The notes: a model not told the origin generated them from the sequence alone. A stretch of 22,122 nt of DNA from an uncultured Ruminococcus sp. (GCA_902766115.1 CACXCL010000197.1:1-22122); one strand, 5' to 3'. Shown: positions 1 to 8,748, numbered from the stretch's first letter. Numbers and translations are program-made.

Positions 1-20
1 TCCAGTTCCCGTATTTTCAT
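1..20 (-). CDS. 5' end of an unidentified downstream gene (partial)
   Basis: An ATG (complement of 18-20) is preceded by an AGAGG Shine-Dalgarno sequence about six bases upstream, and the frame stays open to the window edge, giving MKIREL. It starts 10 bases after the stop of the NuoE-like gene, so it is very probably the next gene of that operon. In related operons this place is held by another hydrogenase or NADH-dehydrogenase subunit or an ATPase-domain protein, but six residues are too few to identify it. Confidence 0.55.
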
Positions 21-30
21 TGGTTTCCTC

Positions 31-522
31 TCAATACTTCGCAAGTATTCCTTCAACCTGAGACGGATCAAGTCTGCCGTAAACGTCCTCGCCGATGGTC
101 ATGACGGGAGCGAGTCCGCAGGCGCCGATGCATCTCGTGGCGTCAAGGCTGAACTTCAGGTCTTCGGTGATGCTGCCGCTCTTTATTCCGAGGACCTGTT
201 CAAGCTTCTCCATGATCTTGCCGGACCCTTTGACGTAGCAAGCTGTTCCGAGGCATACGCTGATCGGATGCTCGCCCTTGGGGTTGAGCAGGAACTGTGA
301 ATAGAATGTCGCCACGCCGAACACCTCGGAGATCGGCTTGCCGAGTCCGAGTGCGATACGCCTCTGGACCTCGGTGGGAAGATAACCGTAGATGTCCTGC
401 GCTTCCTGAAGAGTGGGCATCATGGCGCCCTCGGTGCCGCGATATTTCTCGATCACGGCGTCAAGAGCTTTCCTCTGCTCTTCAGTTTCCTTGAACGGAA
501 CATTGGTCATTTGTTTTTTCAT
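31..522 (-). CDS. NuoE/HndA-type [2Fe-2S] subunit
   Basis: This 163-residue protein has the thioredoxin-like [2Fe-2S] fold of the NADH dehydrogenase 24-kDa subunit and of the HndA/HymA subunit of NADP-reducing or electron-bifurcating [FeFe] hydrogenases. The four cluster ligands are visible as C90 and C95 (CLGTAC) and C131 and C135 (CIGAC), the usual family spacing. The N-terminal helical part (about 15-75) carries the family signature around GYLP and FGVATFYSQF. Length is normal. It would pass electrons between a flavin subunit (NuoF type) and other clusters in a cytoplasmic complex. The partner subunits are not in the window and may lie beyond the left edge, where another gene begins 10 bases downstream. 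The start shown is ATG 522; a second in-frame ATG lies at 510. The Mrp gene is 39 bases upstream. Hydrogenase versus other NAD(P)H-linked complex cannot be decided from this subunit alone. Confidence 0.92.
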   Translation of the reverse strand: MKKQMTNVPFKETEEQRKALDAVIEKYRGTEGAMMPTLQEAQDIYGYLPTEVQRRIALGLGKPISEVFGVATFYSQFLLNPKGEHPISVCLGTACYVKGSGKIMEKLEQVLGIKSGSITEDLKFSLDATRCIGACGLAPVMTIGEDVYGRLDPSQVEGILAKY

Positions 523-561
523 AAAATGCTACTCCTTTGCAACATTGATTTTCAGTGTTAT

Positions 562-1413
562 TTACAGTTCGGCAGTCCCGACCGGAAGTAACTTTTCGAT
601 CTCCAGCGCCGCTTTGTCGATATACTCGTTCTCGTAGAGTTCGACGACTCCTCTGTCGCAGAGAGACGCGACCGTGAGGTCCATGGGGAGCCGCGCGAGA
701 AGCGGGACGCCGAGTTTGCCCGCCACGTCCTCCGCGCGGGAGGGACCGAAGACCTCGATCTTACGCCCGCAGTCCGGGCACGTGACGTAGGACATATTCT
801 CTATCATGCCGAGGATCGGCACGTTCATGAGAGACGCCATGTTGACCGCTTTTTCCACTATCATGGAGACAAGCTCCTGCGGGGTGGTGACGACGATGAT
901 GCCATCCAAGGGAATGGACTGGAACACGGTCAGCGGCACGTCTCCGGTCCCCGGAGGCATGTCGATGAACATATAGTCGATATCGTTCCAGAAAACCTCG
1001 CTCCAGAACTGGTTTACGACGCCGGAGATCACGGGTCCGCGCCATACGACGGGGTCGGTCTCCTTTTCGAGGAGAAGATTGACCGAGATGACGTCGATCC
1101 CGGTGACAGTCTTTTTCGGAAGCATGAGGGTCCCGGTGGATTCGATCCCCGGGGTGAGTCCGAAGGATCTCGGTATCGACGGCCCGGTCACGTCCGCGTC
1201 GAGGATGCCGACGTTATAATCTCTGCGTCTCATCGCCGTGGCGAGAAGAGATGTCACGAGGGATTTCCCCACGCCGCCCTTGCCGCTGACGACGCCTATG
1301 ACTTTTTTCACGCTCGATCCGTCTCCGAGAGGGGCGCGGGCAGGCTCGCTCTTCCTTGAAGAACAATCCGCGCCGCAGGTCGAGCAATCATGTGTGCAGT
1401 TTGATTCGTCCAT
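562..1413 (-). CDS. Mrp/NBP35-family Fe-S cluster carrier ATPase
   Basis: This 283-residue P-loop ATPase belongs to the Mrp/ApbC/NBP35 family, which binds a [4Fe-4S] cluster between two subunits and delivers it to apo-proteins in the cytoplasm. The deviant Walker A motif (GKGGVGKS) lies near residue 44, the switch region DADVTGPS near 77, and DMPPGTGD near 150. The paired cluster cysteines CPDC lie near 213, followed by the family sequence RKIEVFG. A cysteine-rich N-terminal tail (C6, C10, C13, C17) resembles the extra cluster site of NBP35-like members. ATG 1413 follows an AAGGAAG ribosome site. The gene lies just upstream of the NuoE-like gene and shares its promoter, suggesting a role in maturing an Fe-S redox complex; that link is inferred from position only. 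Confidence 0.93.
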   Translation of the reverse strand: MDESNCTHDCSTCGADCSSRKSEPARAPLGDGSSVKKVIGVVSGKGGVGKSLVTSLLATAMRRRDYNVGILDADVTGPSIPRSFGLTPGIESTGTLMLPKKTVTGIDVISVNLLLEKETDPVVWRGPVISGVVNQFWSEVFWNDIDYMFIDMPPGTGDVPLTVFQSIPLDGIIVVTTPQELVSMIVEKAVNMASLMNVPILGMIENMSYVTCPDCGRKIEVFGPSRAEDVAGKLGVPLLARLPMDLTVASLCDRGVVELYENEYIDKAALEIEKLLPVGTAEL

Positions 1414-1446
1414 TTAAGGTCTTCCTTTCTCAAAACGCACGGATAA

Positions 1447-1463
1447 GGCGGACAAAGTCCGCC
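1447..1463 (-). other. Short hairpin in the mrp leader
   Basis: A perfect 7-bp inverted repeat (GGCGGAC, three-base loop, GTCCGCC) lies between the predicted transcription start near 1476 and the mrp start codon. No run of U follows it on the minus strand, so it is not a terminator. It could stabilise the mRNA 5' end or affect translation; function is unknown. Confidence 0.45.
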
Positions 1464-1482
1464 ATCCGACACAATCCAATAT

Positions 1483-1511
1483 ATTATATATCATTGCGAA
1501 CGAAATTTCAA
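1483..1511 (-). promoter_or_regulatory. Sigma-A promoter of the mrp-nuoE unit
   Basis: On the minus strand TTGAAA (1506-1511) is followed by 17 bases and then a perfect TATAAT (1483-1488). It lies about 70 bases upstream of the mrp start codon, in AT-rich sequence unlike the surrounding coding DNA. The interval 1414-1597 holds this promoter, the leader hairpin and the end of the neighbouring operon. Confidence 0.8.
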
Positions 1512-1577
1512 GAGAAAAAAACGGATATTAGCGCCTTATCAGTCAAAATATGGGATACTTTTCCGCAAAACAGCCGA

Positions 1578-1599
1578 AACGGCTCAAAAATGAGCCGTT
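1578..1599 (-). terminator. Hairpin terminator at the end of the superoperon
   Basis: A perfect 9-bp inverted repeat (AACGGCTCA and TGAGCCGTT) with a four-base loop begins inside the TAA stop codon of the P-type-ATPase-like gene. The sequence after the stem on the minus strand is only moderately U-rich (TTTCGGCTGTTTT), so termination efficiency is uncertain. Its position exactly at the last gene of the run supports the call. Confidence 0.5.
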
Positions 1600-4309
1600 A
1601 GGCGGTGTGTTTTTCTTTTTTTGTCATAATTATCTTCGCCGACACGGACACGGCGAAAAGTATCACCGCAGCCAGAACAGCGGCGACTGTCATGGACACG
1701 GGCGGCAGCGTGTCGCCGAAAACCGCACAGACTTTGCCGGAGATGGCGATGAGGACGCAGAGAAGTACCGTGATTGCACCGTAGCAGGCGTATGCTCTGC
1801 CCGGTTTGTTTTTCCTGACGGAGAGACCGTCGAACATATACGCGCTGACTGATGTGAACTGGCAAAGAAGCATGGCGATCATGACGGCGGACGAAGCGCC
1901 CGCTGTCAGAGGATATCTGTTTTTTTCAAGCAATCCGGCGACGGGAACGAGGCTGCAGAGAACTCCCCACACCGCACCGAAAACCACCCCCGAAACGAAT
2001 CTTTTGCCGGTGGAAGTCACGCGCTCCCGAGTCAGTTTTTCTTTTCCGGAGAACGCCATGGCGACAACGGCGAAAAAGTCGAACAGAAGACCGAGGGTCA
2101 GGATCCCCACGGGATTATCGAGACCCGCCCCGAGAAAAACGGCGGCAACGGTACAGATGATCCTCGCGGTCTGGGACGAGATCACGTACATCATGGCGGC
2201 GGAAATATTGCCGAGGGCGCGTATGCACCCGGATACGGCGCGGAAGGACTCGATAAAGCCGCCGGATCTTCCGCCGGTCTCCGGATAGACCGTGATGCCG
2301 CTCCTTCTCTTCAGGGTCTGCGGGATAGGTCTGTATTTTTCGGAATTGACCGCGATACCCACGGCCGCGCCGTTCATCATACGGCTGTCGAGCGCATCTC
2401 TCGTCACCACGGCGACGTTATTCCCGCAGCTTGATATCTTCCCCGCAGCCGAACATCTCATATCGGAGATCAAGGTCTTTTTTACGGACCTGTCCTCGTA
2501 CGAAGGCACGCGGACTATAAAATCCCCTTCAGGGAGGACCTCTGCCCGGGAGAGCTCATCAGCGCTCAGTATCACGGAATCTTCGCTGATGATCCCGCCA
2601 AGCGAAAGAAGCTTCAGATCAAGCTCCGGATCGTCGGACAAAAGCGCGGTGCTGATGCCGATCTCACGCAGACGCTCCGCCACCGATCCAGAATCCGGAA
2701 GAAGCGCTTCCTTCGCCGAGACAAAGCCCTCGAATCTCATTCTGCTGTGTATCAGCGAAACGTGCTGGATCGCGGTGCCGGGTGATATTCTCGACGCCAC
2801 GGCAAATACGGTCTCTCCTCTGCCCCGTGCGGCGTCCGCTTCGCTGATGATCTTATCTCTCAAAGCGTCGGTGAGAAAAAGGCTCTCTCCGTCGACGAGG
2901 ATGCGATCGCACATTGCGAGCACGGTACCGGGATCGCCGCTCACCACGGCGTCGAGATTCGAACCGCGGTAAAGAATAACGGTGTCGACTGTCCTGCCGG
3001 ACTCCACCGTTTCCGCGTGATCGACAACGGGGAATCCCGACCTGTACTGCTTTCCGTAAACGGCAGAAGCCGAAGCAGCAATCTTTTCAATAAGCGTTTT
3101 CTTCGATGATGGTCCGCCGGCGGAGTCGCTTTTGAGCGAGGTGTCGTCTGAGGCGGAACAAACCGAGGCGGAGAGCAGATTGATAAGCGCCCCGGGATCT
3201 CCCTGTCCCGCGCCGTAAAGATCGCCGTCCCGGAAAAACGAGGTGAACTTCACTTCCCCGCTCTTATAGAACGAACTGTCTGATACAACGACGCGCTCCA
3301 CTCCGGCGATAGCCTCGACAAAAGTGCAGTCCTTGATATAGGCGCGTCCTGTTTTAACGCTTTTCTTTTTTCCGCCTGCCGCCTCCCTTACGGGGACGGC
3401 GACGATTATGTAGCATACCGCCGAAAAATAAGTCGTCAGGGACGCTACGGCAAGGGAGAGCATCCGGAAGAAAGTTTCCGTGATCCCGCCTGACCTGTTC
3501 ATGACAAACGCCAGAATGCTGACGATCAGCACCATCCCGAGCATAAATAGATTGCTTGTTCTGCAGGCGTTCTCGTATTTTTCGACTATCGGAAGCTTTT
3601 CACCGGAGGGGACGATGATACCGCCCTCCTTCATACAGATGAGGGTATCGTCGGCGCAGGCGGTAACGACGATCCGGCAGGTGCCGGAAAGGATCACAGA
3701 CCCCGCGAAAAGCATATTGACTCTGTATTCGCAGGGCACGTCGGGACCCTGACTCTCAGTCAGGATAACGGTGTCGCGCTTTATTACGGTCTTTTTGTTG
3801 TCTGTCACGCCGCGCTCGCTTACGCGGACCTCGCCCTCGGTTATGATCCGTCCGTCGCAGGGCACGACGTCCCCTTCTCCGAGAATGATGACGTCGCCCC
3901 GGACTATCGAATCGGCGTTTATGACCCTTGGCTTGCCCTCTCGCAGAACGGTGGCGTTGGGGACTCCCTCTTTCGCGGTATCTTCGAGTATTCTTTTCGC
4001 TTTGATATAGGTCAGTATCCTGCAGGTAAGTCCCACGACAAGGACAACGCAGACTGCTGCCGCCGTGACGCTCTTCCCGAAGATCGCGGCGACGACGGAC
4101 GTCAGGATCAGAAGAAGAGTGGTAAGATCACCCGCGGCGCTCAGAGCGTAATTCGTCGCAGAGGCGCGCTCGACCCTCCAGATCCTGTTTCTGCCGTTCT
4201 TCTTCAGTCTTTTAGACGCCTCGGACTCTGTCAGCCCGGAATACGGATCAACCCGCAGATTCTGGGCGACGGACTCCGTGTCTCTCAGATGCCAGTCGTT
4301 GGAATACAT
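1598..4309 (-). CDS. P-type ATPase-like membrane protein with degenerate catalytic motifs
   Basis: This 903-residue protein has the length and layout of P2-type cation ATPases. It shows a cation-ATPase N-domain (about 5-45), paired membrane segments (about 52-105), an actuator-like domain (about 115-240), two membrane helices (about 252-305), a phosphorylation/nucleotide region (about 330-690) and a C-terminal bundle (about 700-895). Nearly all catalytic motifs are gone. TGES is TDNK (169-172); the PEGLP turn is TTYFS (292-296); DKTGT is DSSFY (344-348, only the Asp kept); KGAPE is RGSNL (448-452); MLTGD is LLSDD (556-560); TGDGVNDAP is TRDALDSRM (636-644). Flanking family residues such as the CDRIL, NNVAVV and AAVGIAV segments remain, so homology is clear. 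The frame has no internal stop, and position in the operon suggests it is expressed. ATP-driven transport is unlikely; a sensory, scaffolding or regulatory role is an inference. It starts 45 bases after clpE and is the last gene of the run. Confidence 0.85.
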   Translation of the reverse strand: MYSNDWHLRDTESVAQNLRVDPYSGLTESEASKRLKKNGRNRIWRVERASATNYALSAAGDLTTLLLILTSVVAAIFGKSVTAAAVCVVLVVGLTCRILTYIKAKRILEDTAKEGVPNATVLREGKPRVINADSIVRGDVIILGEGDVVPCDGRIITEGEVRVSERGVTDNKKTVIKRDTVILTESQGPDVPCEYRVNMLFAGSVILSGTCRIVVTACADDTLICMKEGGIIVPSGEKLPIVEKYENACRTSNLFMLGMVLIVSILAFVMNRSGGITETFFRMLSLAVASLTTYFSAVCYIIVAVPVREAAGGKKKSVKTGRAYIKDCTFVEAIAGVERVVVSDSSFYKSGEVKFTSFFRDGDLYGAGQGDPGALINLLSASVCSASDDTSLKSDSAGGPSSKKTLIEKIAASASAVYGKQYRSGFPVVDHAETVESGRTVDTVILYRGSNLDAVVSGDPGTVLAMCDRILVDGESLFLTDALRDKIISEADAARGRGETVFAVASRISPGTAIQHVSLIHSRMRFEGFVSAKEALLPDSGSVAERLREIGISTALLSDDPELDLKLLSLGGIISEDSVILSADELSRAEVLPEGDFIVRVPSYEDRSVKKTLISDMRCSAAGKISSCGNNVAVVTRDALDSRMMNGAAVGIAVNSEKYRPIPQTLKRRSGITVYPETGGRSGGFIESFRAVSGCIRALGNISAAMMYVISSQTARIICTVAAVFLGAGLDNPVGILTLGLLFDFFAVVAMAFSGKEKLTRERVTSTGKRFVSGVVFGAVWGVLCSLVPVAGLLEKNRYPLTAGASSAVMIAMLLCQFTSVSAYMFDGLSVRKNKPGRAYACYGAITVLLCVLIAISGKVCAVFGDTLPPVSMTVAAVLAAVILFAVSVSAKIIMTKKEKHTA

Positions 4310-4354
4310 GGATCAACTGTCCTTTCCTGAAGATTATAGCGTTCCCGCTCCTTA

Positions 4355-6682
4355 TCAGAGAACGCGCACCACGATCTCACCGTCTGCGACGGATGCATTG
4401 ACGGCGGAGACCTCACCCCGTTTTTCGATCAGAAGACCCGCGATCTTGTCCTCTACGGAGGTCTGGATACAGCGTCTCATATTCCTCGCGCCGAACTTGA
4501 CCGAGAATGACGCATCGGCAATATGCGCGGGGACGTCGTCTGCCCAGGTGAAGTCCATCCCTTTTTCTTCAAGGAGCTTTTTCAGGTCGCCGAGCATGAT
4601 CAGCGCGATCCTGACGAAATCCTCCTTCGAAAGCTGACGGAAGGTGATGACCTCGTCGACCCGGTTGATAAATTCGGGACGCAGGAAGTCGGACAGGGCT
4701 TTCATGGTCTTGTCGTGACTTCTCGCCATCTCGTTTTCAGTAAATCCCACGGGGGAGGTAAAGTTTGTCGATCCCGCGTTGGTTGTCATGACGATGATGC
4801 AGTTTTCAAAATTCACCTGCTTACCCCTGGCGTCGGTTATCATGCCGTCGTCGAGGATCTGAAGCAGGATGTTCATCACGTCGGGGTGAGCTTTCTCGAT
4901 CTCGTCGAACAGGACCACGGAATAGGGTCTTCGCCTTATTTTTTCCGTGAGCTGACCCGCGTCGTCGTAGCCGACGTACCCGGGAGGGGCGCCAATGATG
5001 CGCGACACGGAGAATTTGTCCATAAACTCGCTCATGTCAAGCCTTATAAGCGTTTCGGGAGACGAGAACAGGTCCTGCGCCAGTACCTTGACGAGCTCGG
5101 TCTTGCCGACTCCGGTGGGCCCGGCGAAAATGAACGATACGGGTTTCCTCTTGTAAGATACGCCCGCCCTGTTCCGTCTCACGGCGCGGGAAACGGCGCG
5201 TACCGCCTCGTCCTGACCGATGATACGGGCGGAAAGCCTCTCCTCGAGTTTTTCGAGCTTGATGTAATCGTTTTCGGAAATGCTCGAGGCGGGGATGCCG
5301 GTCCAGATCTCGATAACGTCGGCGAGATCGTCCTCACGGAGAGTTATCTTTTCGCAAATGGCGTCGAGACGGTCGAGATTCTCCTTCAGCCGGATCTCCT
5401 CGGCCTTCAGATCGGCGAGCTTGTGATACAGCTCCTCGTTGTTCCCTTCCGGATCGGAGGAAATGCGGTTCTCGATATCTGTTTTCTCATCTTCGACGGC
5501 GACGGACCTGAGGACGGTCTCGTGACGCTCGTTTATCTCCGGAGAATTCATCGAGACGTGAGACGCCGCCTCGTCGATAAGGTCGATGGCCTTGTCGGGA
5601 AGATATCTGTCGGTAATATACCTCTCGCTGAGACGAGCGGCGGAGGCGATTATCGAATTCGGTATCTTGACGCCGTGGTATTTCTCGTAATAGCCCTTGA
5701 TCCCGCGAAGAATCTCCTCCGTTTCTGCGACGGAAGGTTCGTTCACAATGACCGGTTGGAAGCGGCGTTCAAGTGCGGAGTCCTTTTCGATGTATTTTCT
5801 GTACTCCGTCATGGTCGTGGCGCCGATGATCTGTATCTCGCCCCGGGAGAGCGCAGGCTTCAGTATATTCGCGGCGTTCATCGATCCCTCGGCGTCGCCT
5901 GCTCCCACGATGTTGTGGACCTCGTCGATCACAAGTATGACGTTGCCCCTCTCTCTAACGTCGTTGAGGAGTCCGAGGACACGGGACTCGAACTGTCCTC
6001 TGAACTGAGTGCCTGCAACGAGAGCGGTAAGATCGACAAGACAAATGTCGTGATCCTTCAATTTGAAAGGCACGCTGCCTTTGGCTATCTTGATGGCGAG
6101 AGCTTCGGCAATTGCCGTTTTGCCTACGCCGGGCTCTCCGATAAGGCACGGATTGTTTTTTTGGCGTCTGCAGAGGATCTGCATCACCCTCTCCAGTTCC
6201 CGTTCGCGGCCTACGATGGAATCAAGTTCCCCGTTTCTCGCCCTCTCTGTCAGGTTCTGCGTGTAATTCGAGAGAAACTTGCCTTCTCTTTTTTCTTTGC
6301 CCTTCTTGTCCTTTTCTCCCTGTTTCTTTTTCTGCTGTTTATCTCCGGGGGTATCGTTCTTTCCGAATCCCTCGTTCATAAGCTTCTGCAGATTGAGAAA
6401 CGGAGCCCTTCCCTCGGAGAGACCGTCGCCCTCTTCGGGGGCGCCGTCATCGTTTATCAAGCCGTTCTCCTTGGCGTTCTCGACAAAGTCCTCCATTTCC
6501 GAGTCAAGCTTGTCGATGGCGTCATCGTCTAGCCCGATCTTGGAGAGAACGTCCTCCACCGGTTTTATTCCGAGTTCCTTCGCGCATTTTATGCAAAGAC
6601 CCTCCTGTTTTGTCTCCCCGCCTTCCATTTTGGTGAGGAATATCACCGCCATTCTCTTATGGCATCTGGAACATGTTACCAT
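4355..6682 (-). CDS. clpE: ClpE-type AAA+ unfoldase with N-terminal zinc finger
   Basis: This 775-residue Hsp100 protein unfolds substrates for the ClpP peptidase. The N terminus is a four-cysteine zinc finger (C4, C7, C30, C33), as in ClpE and McsA, instead of the double Clp-N repeat of ClpC. A lysine-rich linker (about 115-135) follows. AAA-1 has Walker A GEPGVGKT (182-189) and Walker B ending D253-E254; a short ClpC-like coiled middle segment spans about 396-445; AAA-2 has GPTGVGKT (521-528) and D593-E594. A VGF tripeptide (645-647) sits where ClpP-binding loops occur, so partnership with ClpP is likely. I chose ATG 6682 because AAAGG lies eight bases upstream; the in-frame GTG at 6691 would overlap that site. 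It begins 36 bases after the cvpA-like gene. No CtsR-type operator is visible, so heat-shock control is not evident. Some pipelines would name it ClpC or generic Clp ATPase. Confidence 0.92.
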   Translation of the reverse strand: MVTCSRCHKRMAVIFLTKMEGGETKQEGLCIKCAKELGIKPVEDVLSKIGLDDDAIDKLDSEMEDFVENAKENGLINDDGAPEEGDGLSEGRAPFLNLQKLMNEGFGKNDTPGDKQQKKKQGEKDKKGKEKREGKFLSNYTQNLTERARNGELDSIVGRERELERVMQILCRRQKNNPCLIGEPGVGKTAIAEALAIKIAKGSVPFKLKDHDICLVDLTALVAGTQFRGQFESRVLGLLNDVRERGNVILVIDEVHNIVGAGDAEGSMNAANILKPALSRGEIQIIGATTMTEYRKYIEKDSALERRFQPVIVNEPSVAETEEILRGIKGYYEKYHGVKIPNSIIASAARLSERYITDRYLPDKAIDLIDEAASHVSMNSPEINERHETVLRSVAVEDEKTDIENRISSDPEGNNEELYHKLADLKAEEIRLKENLDRLDAICEKITLREDDLADVIEIWTGIPASSISENDYIKLEKLEERLSARIIGQDEAVRAVSRAVRRNRAGVSYKRKPVSFIFAGPTGVGKTELVKVLAQDLFSSPETLIRLDMSEFMDKFSVSRIIGAPPGYVGYDDAGQLTEKIRRRPYSVVLFDEIEKAHPDVMNILLQILDDGMITDARGKQVNFENCIIVMTTNAGSTNFTSPVGFTENEMARSHDKTMKALSDFLRPEFINRVDEVITFRQLSKEDFVRIALIMLGDLKKLLEEKGMDFTWADDVPAHIADASFSVKFGARNMRRCIQTSVEDKIAGLLIEKRGEVSAVNASVADGEIVVRVL

Positions 6683-6718
6683 CTGACTCACCTTTCTGTA
6701 TCTGTCTCAGCGCTCGGC

Positions 6719-7450
6719 TCAGTGAAGAACGTTTCCTATCACCCCGAGCAGATTGAACGACAGGAAAAACCTCATGACATACGACTTTCTTATCACCTGC
6801 TCGCCGAAGGTGTTGGGATCGACTGATCCCAGCGCACGTACGGCGGATGCGGCGACGTAACTTATGATCCATGCAAGCAGCAACGCCTCCGCGATCCCGA
6901 AAATGAGTCCGAACGCCTTGTTCACTCCGTTCAGCACGGGAAGATGAAAAACGGCGTCGAGGATCACGGTGAGGAGCACAAGAAGCAAATAAACGGCAAT
7001 GAAAAGAAGAACAAACGCTATGCAGTTTGATATGGTGACTGCCACCGGATTTGCGATAGCGTCCGACGCGGTCCTGATCGCCGTTTCCTTCACGGAGATC
7101 CCCTCGACGGTCTTCCCGATCTTGCCGGCGTCTGCGCCGTATCTCCCGATTATCTGGCTCAGCGCGTCAGGCACCTCGCGGAAAAGCTCGGTTACGCTTC
7201 CCGCGCCTTCTTTCCCATTGGTCAGGGACCGGATCGTCTCGGATATATTGCCCGAAAGCGATCCGAGGATGAACTGTTCTTTTATGAATTTGCCAACGAC
7301 CGGCGTAAACGCGTACGCGGCGACAAACGCCGTGATCCCGCGGAGCAGTCCCATAACGGACTTGATGAATCCCGACCTTGCGGCAAAAAAGATCACTATA
7401 CCGCACACGGCAACGATCAGAACGTCTATGACGATACTCAATATACTCAA
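6719..7450 (-). CDS. CvpA-family membrane protein
   Basis: This 243-residue integral membrane protein has the CvpA layout: an N-terminal hydrophobic pair (about 5-28 and 35-52, with the family-like SGFIKSVMGLL stretch between), a long polar extracytoplasmic segment (about 55-135), and a C-terminal hydrophobic pair (about 138-165 and 180-205). CvpA was named for colicin V production in E. coli, and many Firmicutes homologues have no clear function beyond envelope-related phenotypes. The start is TTG 7450, supported by a GAGGAAGG ribosome site five bases upstream. It lies between the DUF5711-type gene (32 bases) and clpE (36 bases), so it is co-transcribed with both. Confidence 0.82.
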   Translation of the reverse strand: MSILSIVIDVLIVAVCGIVIFFAARSGFIKSVMGLLRGITAFVAAYAFTPVVGKFIKEQFILGSLSGNISETIRSLTNGKEGAGSVTELFREVPDALSQIIGRYGADAGKIGKTVEGISVKETAIRTASDAIANPVAVTISNCIAFVLLFIAVYLLLVLLTVILDAVFHLPVLNGVNKAFGLIFGIAEALLLAWIISYVAASAVRALGSVDPNTFGEQVIRKSYVMRFFLSFNLLGVIGNVLH

Positions 7451-7482
7451 ATCAACCTTCCTCCGAACTGTTTATCTACGGA

Positions 7483-8727
7483 TCACCGTCCGTCAGCCAG
7501 GACCCTTGCGCCGGAAGGTGCGAACGACAGTATCCCGTTCTTCATGTCAATAAGATCGATCACTTCGTTGGAACAACCAACCGTTTTGACCGAGCCGTCG
7601 CCTCCGAGGATCAGTACGGCGTCGTCCGTCTTCACGTAACCGGCGATCCCGTTTTCCGGGGACAGAGGTGCGGTGACAAAGGCGATCCTGGAACTGACAG
7701 AGTCATTATAAAGTATTTTACCCTCATTGTCAAACGCCATGATCCTGTTCCTGTTGCCCAGCGCGTTTTCCGCAAGGGCTAAAACAAGAGCGCCGTCCGT
7801 TGCGTCGCAGTACGACGGGGTCGTGCCGCCAATCCCGGTCGAAGAAAGCTCCTTCATGTTCCCGTCGTAGAAAACGACGCCGGCGTCGGTGATAACGGAC
7901 AGGTTTCCTGAGGGGTAATAATCCAGTCTCAGGGGAACGGCAGACGCGAACGTCTCCGAGAAGAGCGGGTCGCTGTCACCGACGCGGCAGACGTAGAGCT
8001 CATACCCCAGATCCAGATCGCCTTCAACGGCGGAAAGGATCGCCACGTTCTTCCCGTCGCGGCTTATTGCCGCGTCTATCACGTACTTGTCCTTGTGGAC
8101 GGTCATGACGCGATTCAGAGCCTCGCCGTAGACCTCCACGTCGTATTTTCCGGTTTTCGATCTGGTCAGAAGAATGAATGAACCCGAGTCGCTCATGTCG
8201 GCGCCGAGGATCTCGAAGTCTGATTCTCTGGTCAGCACCCGCGTCAGGGAGTTGTAAACAGAATAGTTCTTTGTCCCCATATCGTATACGAGAAGGTACT
8301 TGTCTCCCGCCGCCATAAACGGGGCGTTGTACCCCGCCCTGTCTGTCATGACCTCGGAGCCGGAGGAGTCGTAGACCGCCAGATACGAGCTTCCGGCGAC
8401 CGCAACTCCGTCCCGGAAACGCAAAACGGTAATGTTGTCCTGAGGCGTGTAGTTCAGCTCCGTAATGCTTCCGCTGTCGTTGCCTGCCATCCTGTCGGCG
8501 TCACGCACAAGATATATAAGATTGTCATACGTGATATATGCGCCGTACCGGATCAGCATGAAACCCGCGAAAACGATGAACGCGGCGAGAAGAACGAAAG
8601 CCGCGACGCGGTATCTTGCCGAGATCCTAAGGTAATACTTGTTTTCATTTTTGATCTGCCCGCTGACGTCTATCCGCTTGTTTACCTTTTTCTCTTTTCC
8701 CGTTTTCCTGTTTTCAGGTCCGTTCAC
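7483..8727 (-). CDS. DUF5711-type membrane-anchored beta-propeller protein
   Basis: This 414-residue protein has a charged cytoplasmic N terminus (about 1-38), one membrane segment (about 41-60) and a long extracytoplasmic part. That part is rich in short beta-strand repeats of the form xxLxVYDSSG or xxILxFDNEG, consistent with a WD40/PQQ-like propeller. It resembles proteins annotated as DUF5711 in Clostridia. No enzymatic motif is visible. GTG 8727 is well supported by AAAGGAGG eight bases upstream. It sits between truA (21 bases) and the cvpA-like gene. A role in envelope sensing or scaffolding is plausible but only inferred from topology and neighbours. Confidence 0.7.
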   Translation of the reverse strand: MNGPENRKTGKEKKVNKRIDVSGQIKNENKYYLRISARYRVAAFVLLAAFIVFAGFMLIRYGAYITYDNLIYLVRDADRMAGNDSGSITELNYTPQDNITVLRFRDGVAVAGSSYLAVYDSSGSEVMTDRAGYNAPFMAAGDKYLLVYDMGTKNYSVYNSLTRVLTRESDFEILGADMSDSGSFILLTRSKTGKYDVEVYGEALNRVMTVHKDKYVIDAAISRDGKNVAILSAVEGDLDLGYELYVCRVGDSDPLFSETFASAVPLRLDYYPSGNLSVITDAGVVFYDGNMKELSSTGIGGTTPSYCDATDGALVLALAENALGNRNRIMAFDNEGKILYNDSVSSRIAFVTAPLSPENGIAGYVKTDDAVLILGGDGSVKTVGCSNEVIDLIDMKNGILSFAPSGARVLADGR

Positions 8728-8748
8728 GATCCGCGCCTCCTTTCTTCT

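Noticed and set aside
4338..4366. Inverted repeat GCGTTC/GAACGC after clpE
   Set aside because: Large loop, overlaps the clpE stop codon, no U-run; not a convincing terminator between clpE and the last gene.
4523..6532. Long plus-strand open frame of 669 codons
   Set aside because: It is antisense to clpE. It arises from GC-rich codon use, has no family motifs, and the clpE frame explains the region.
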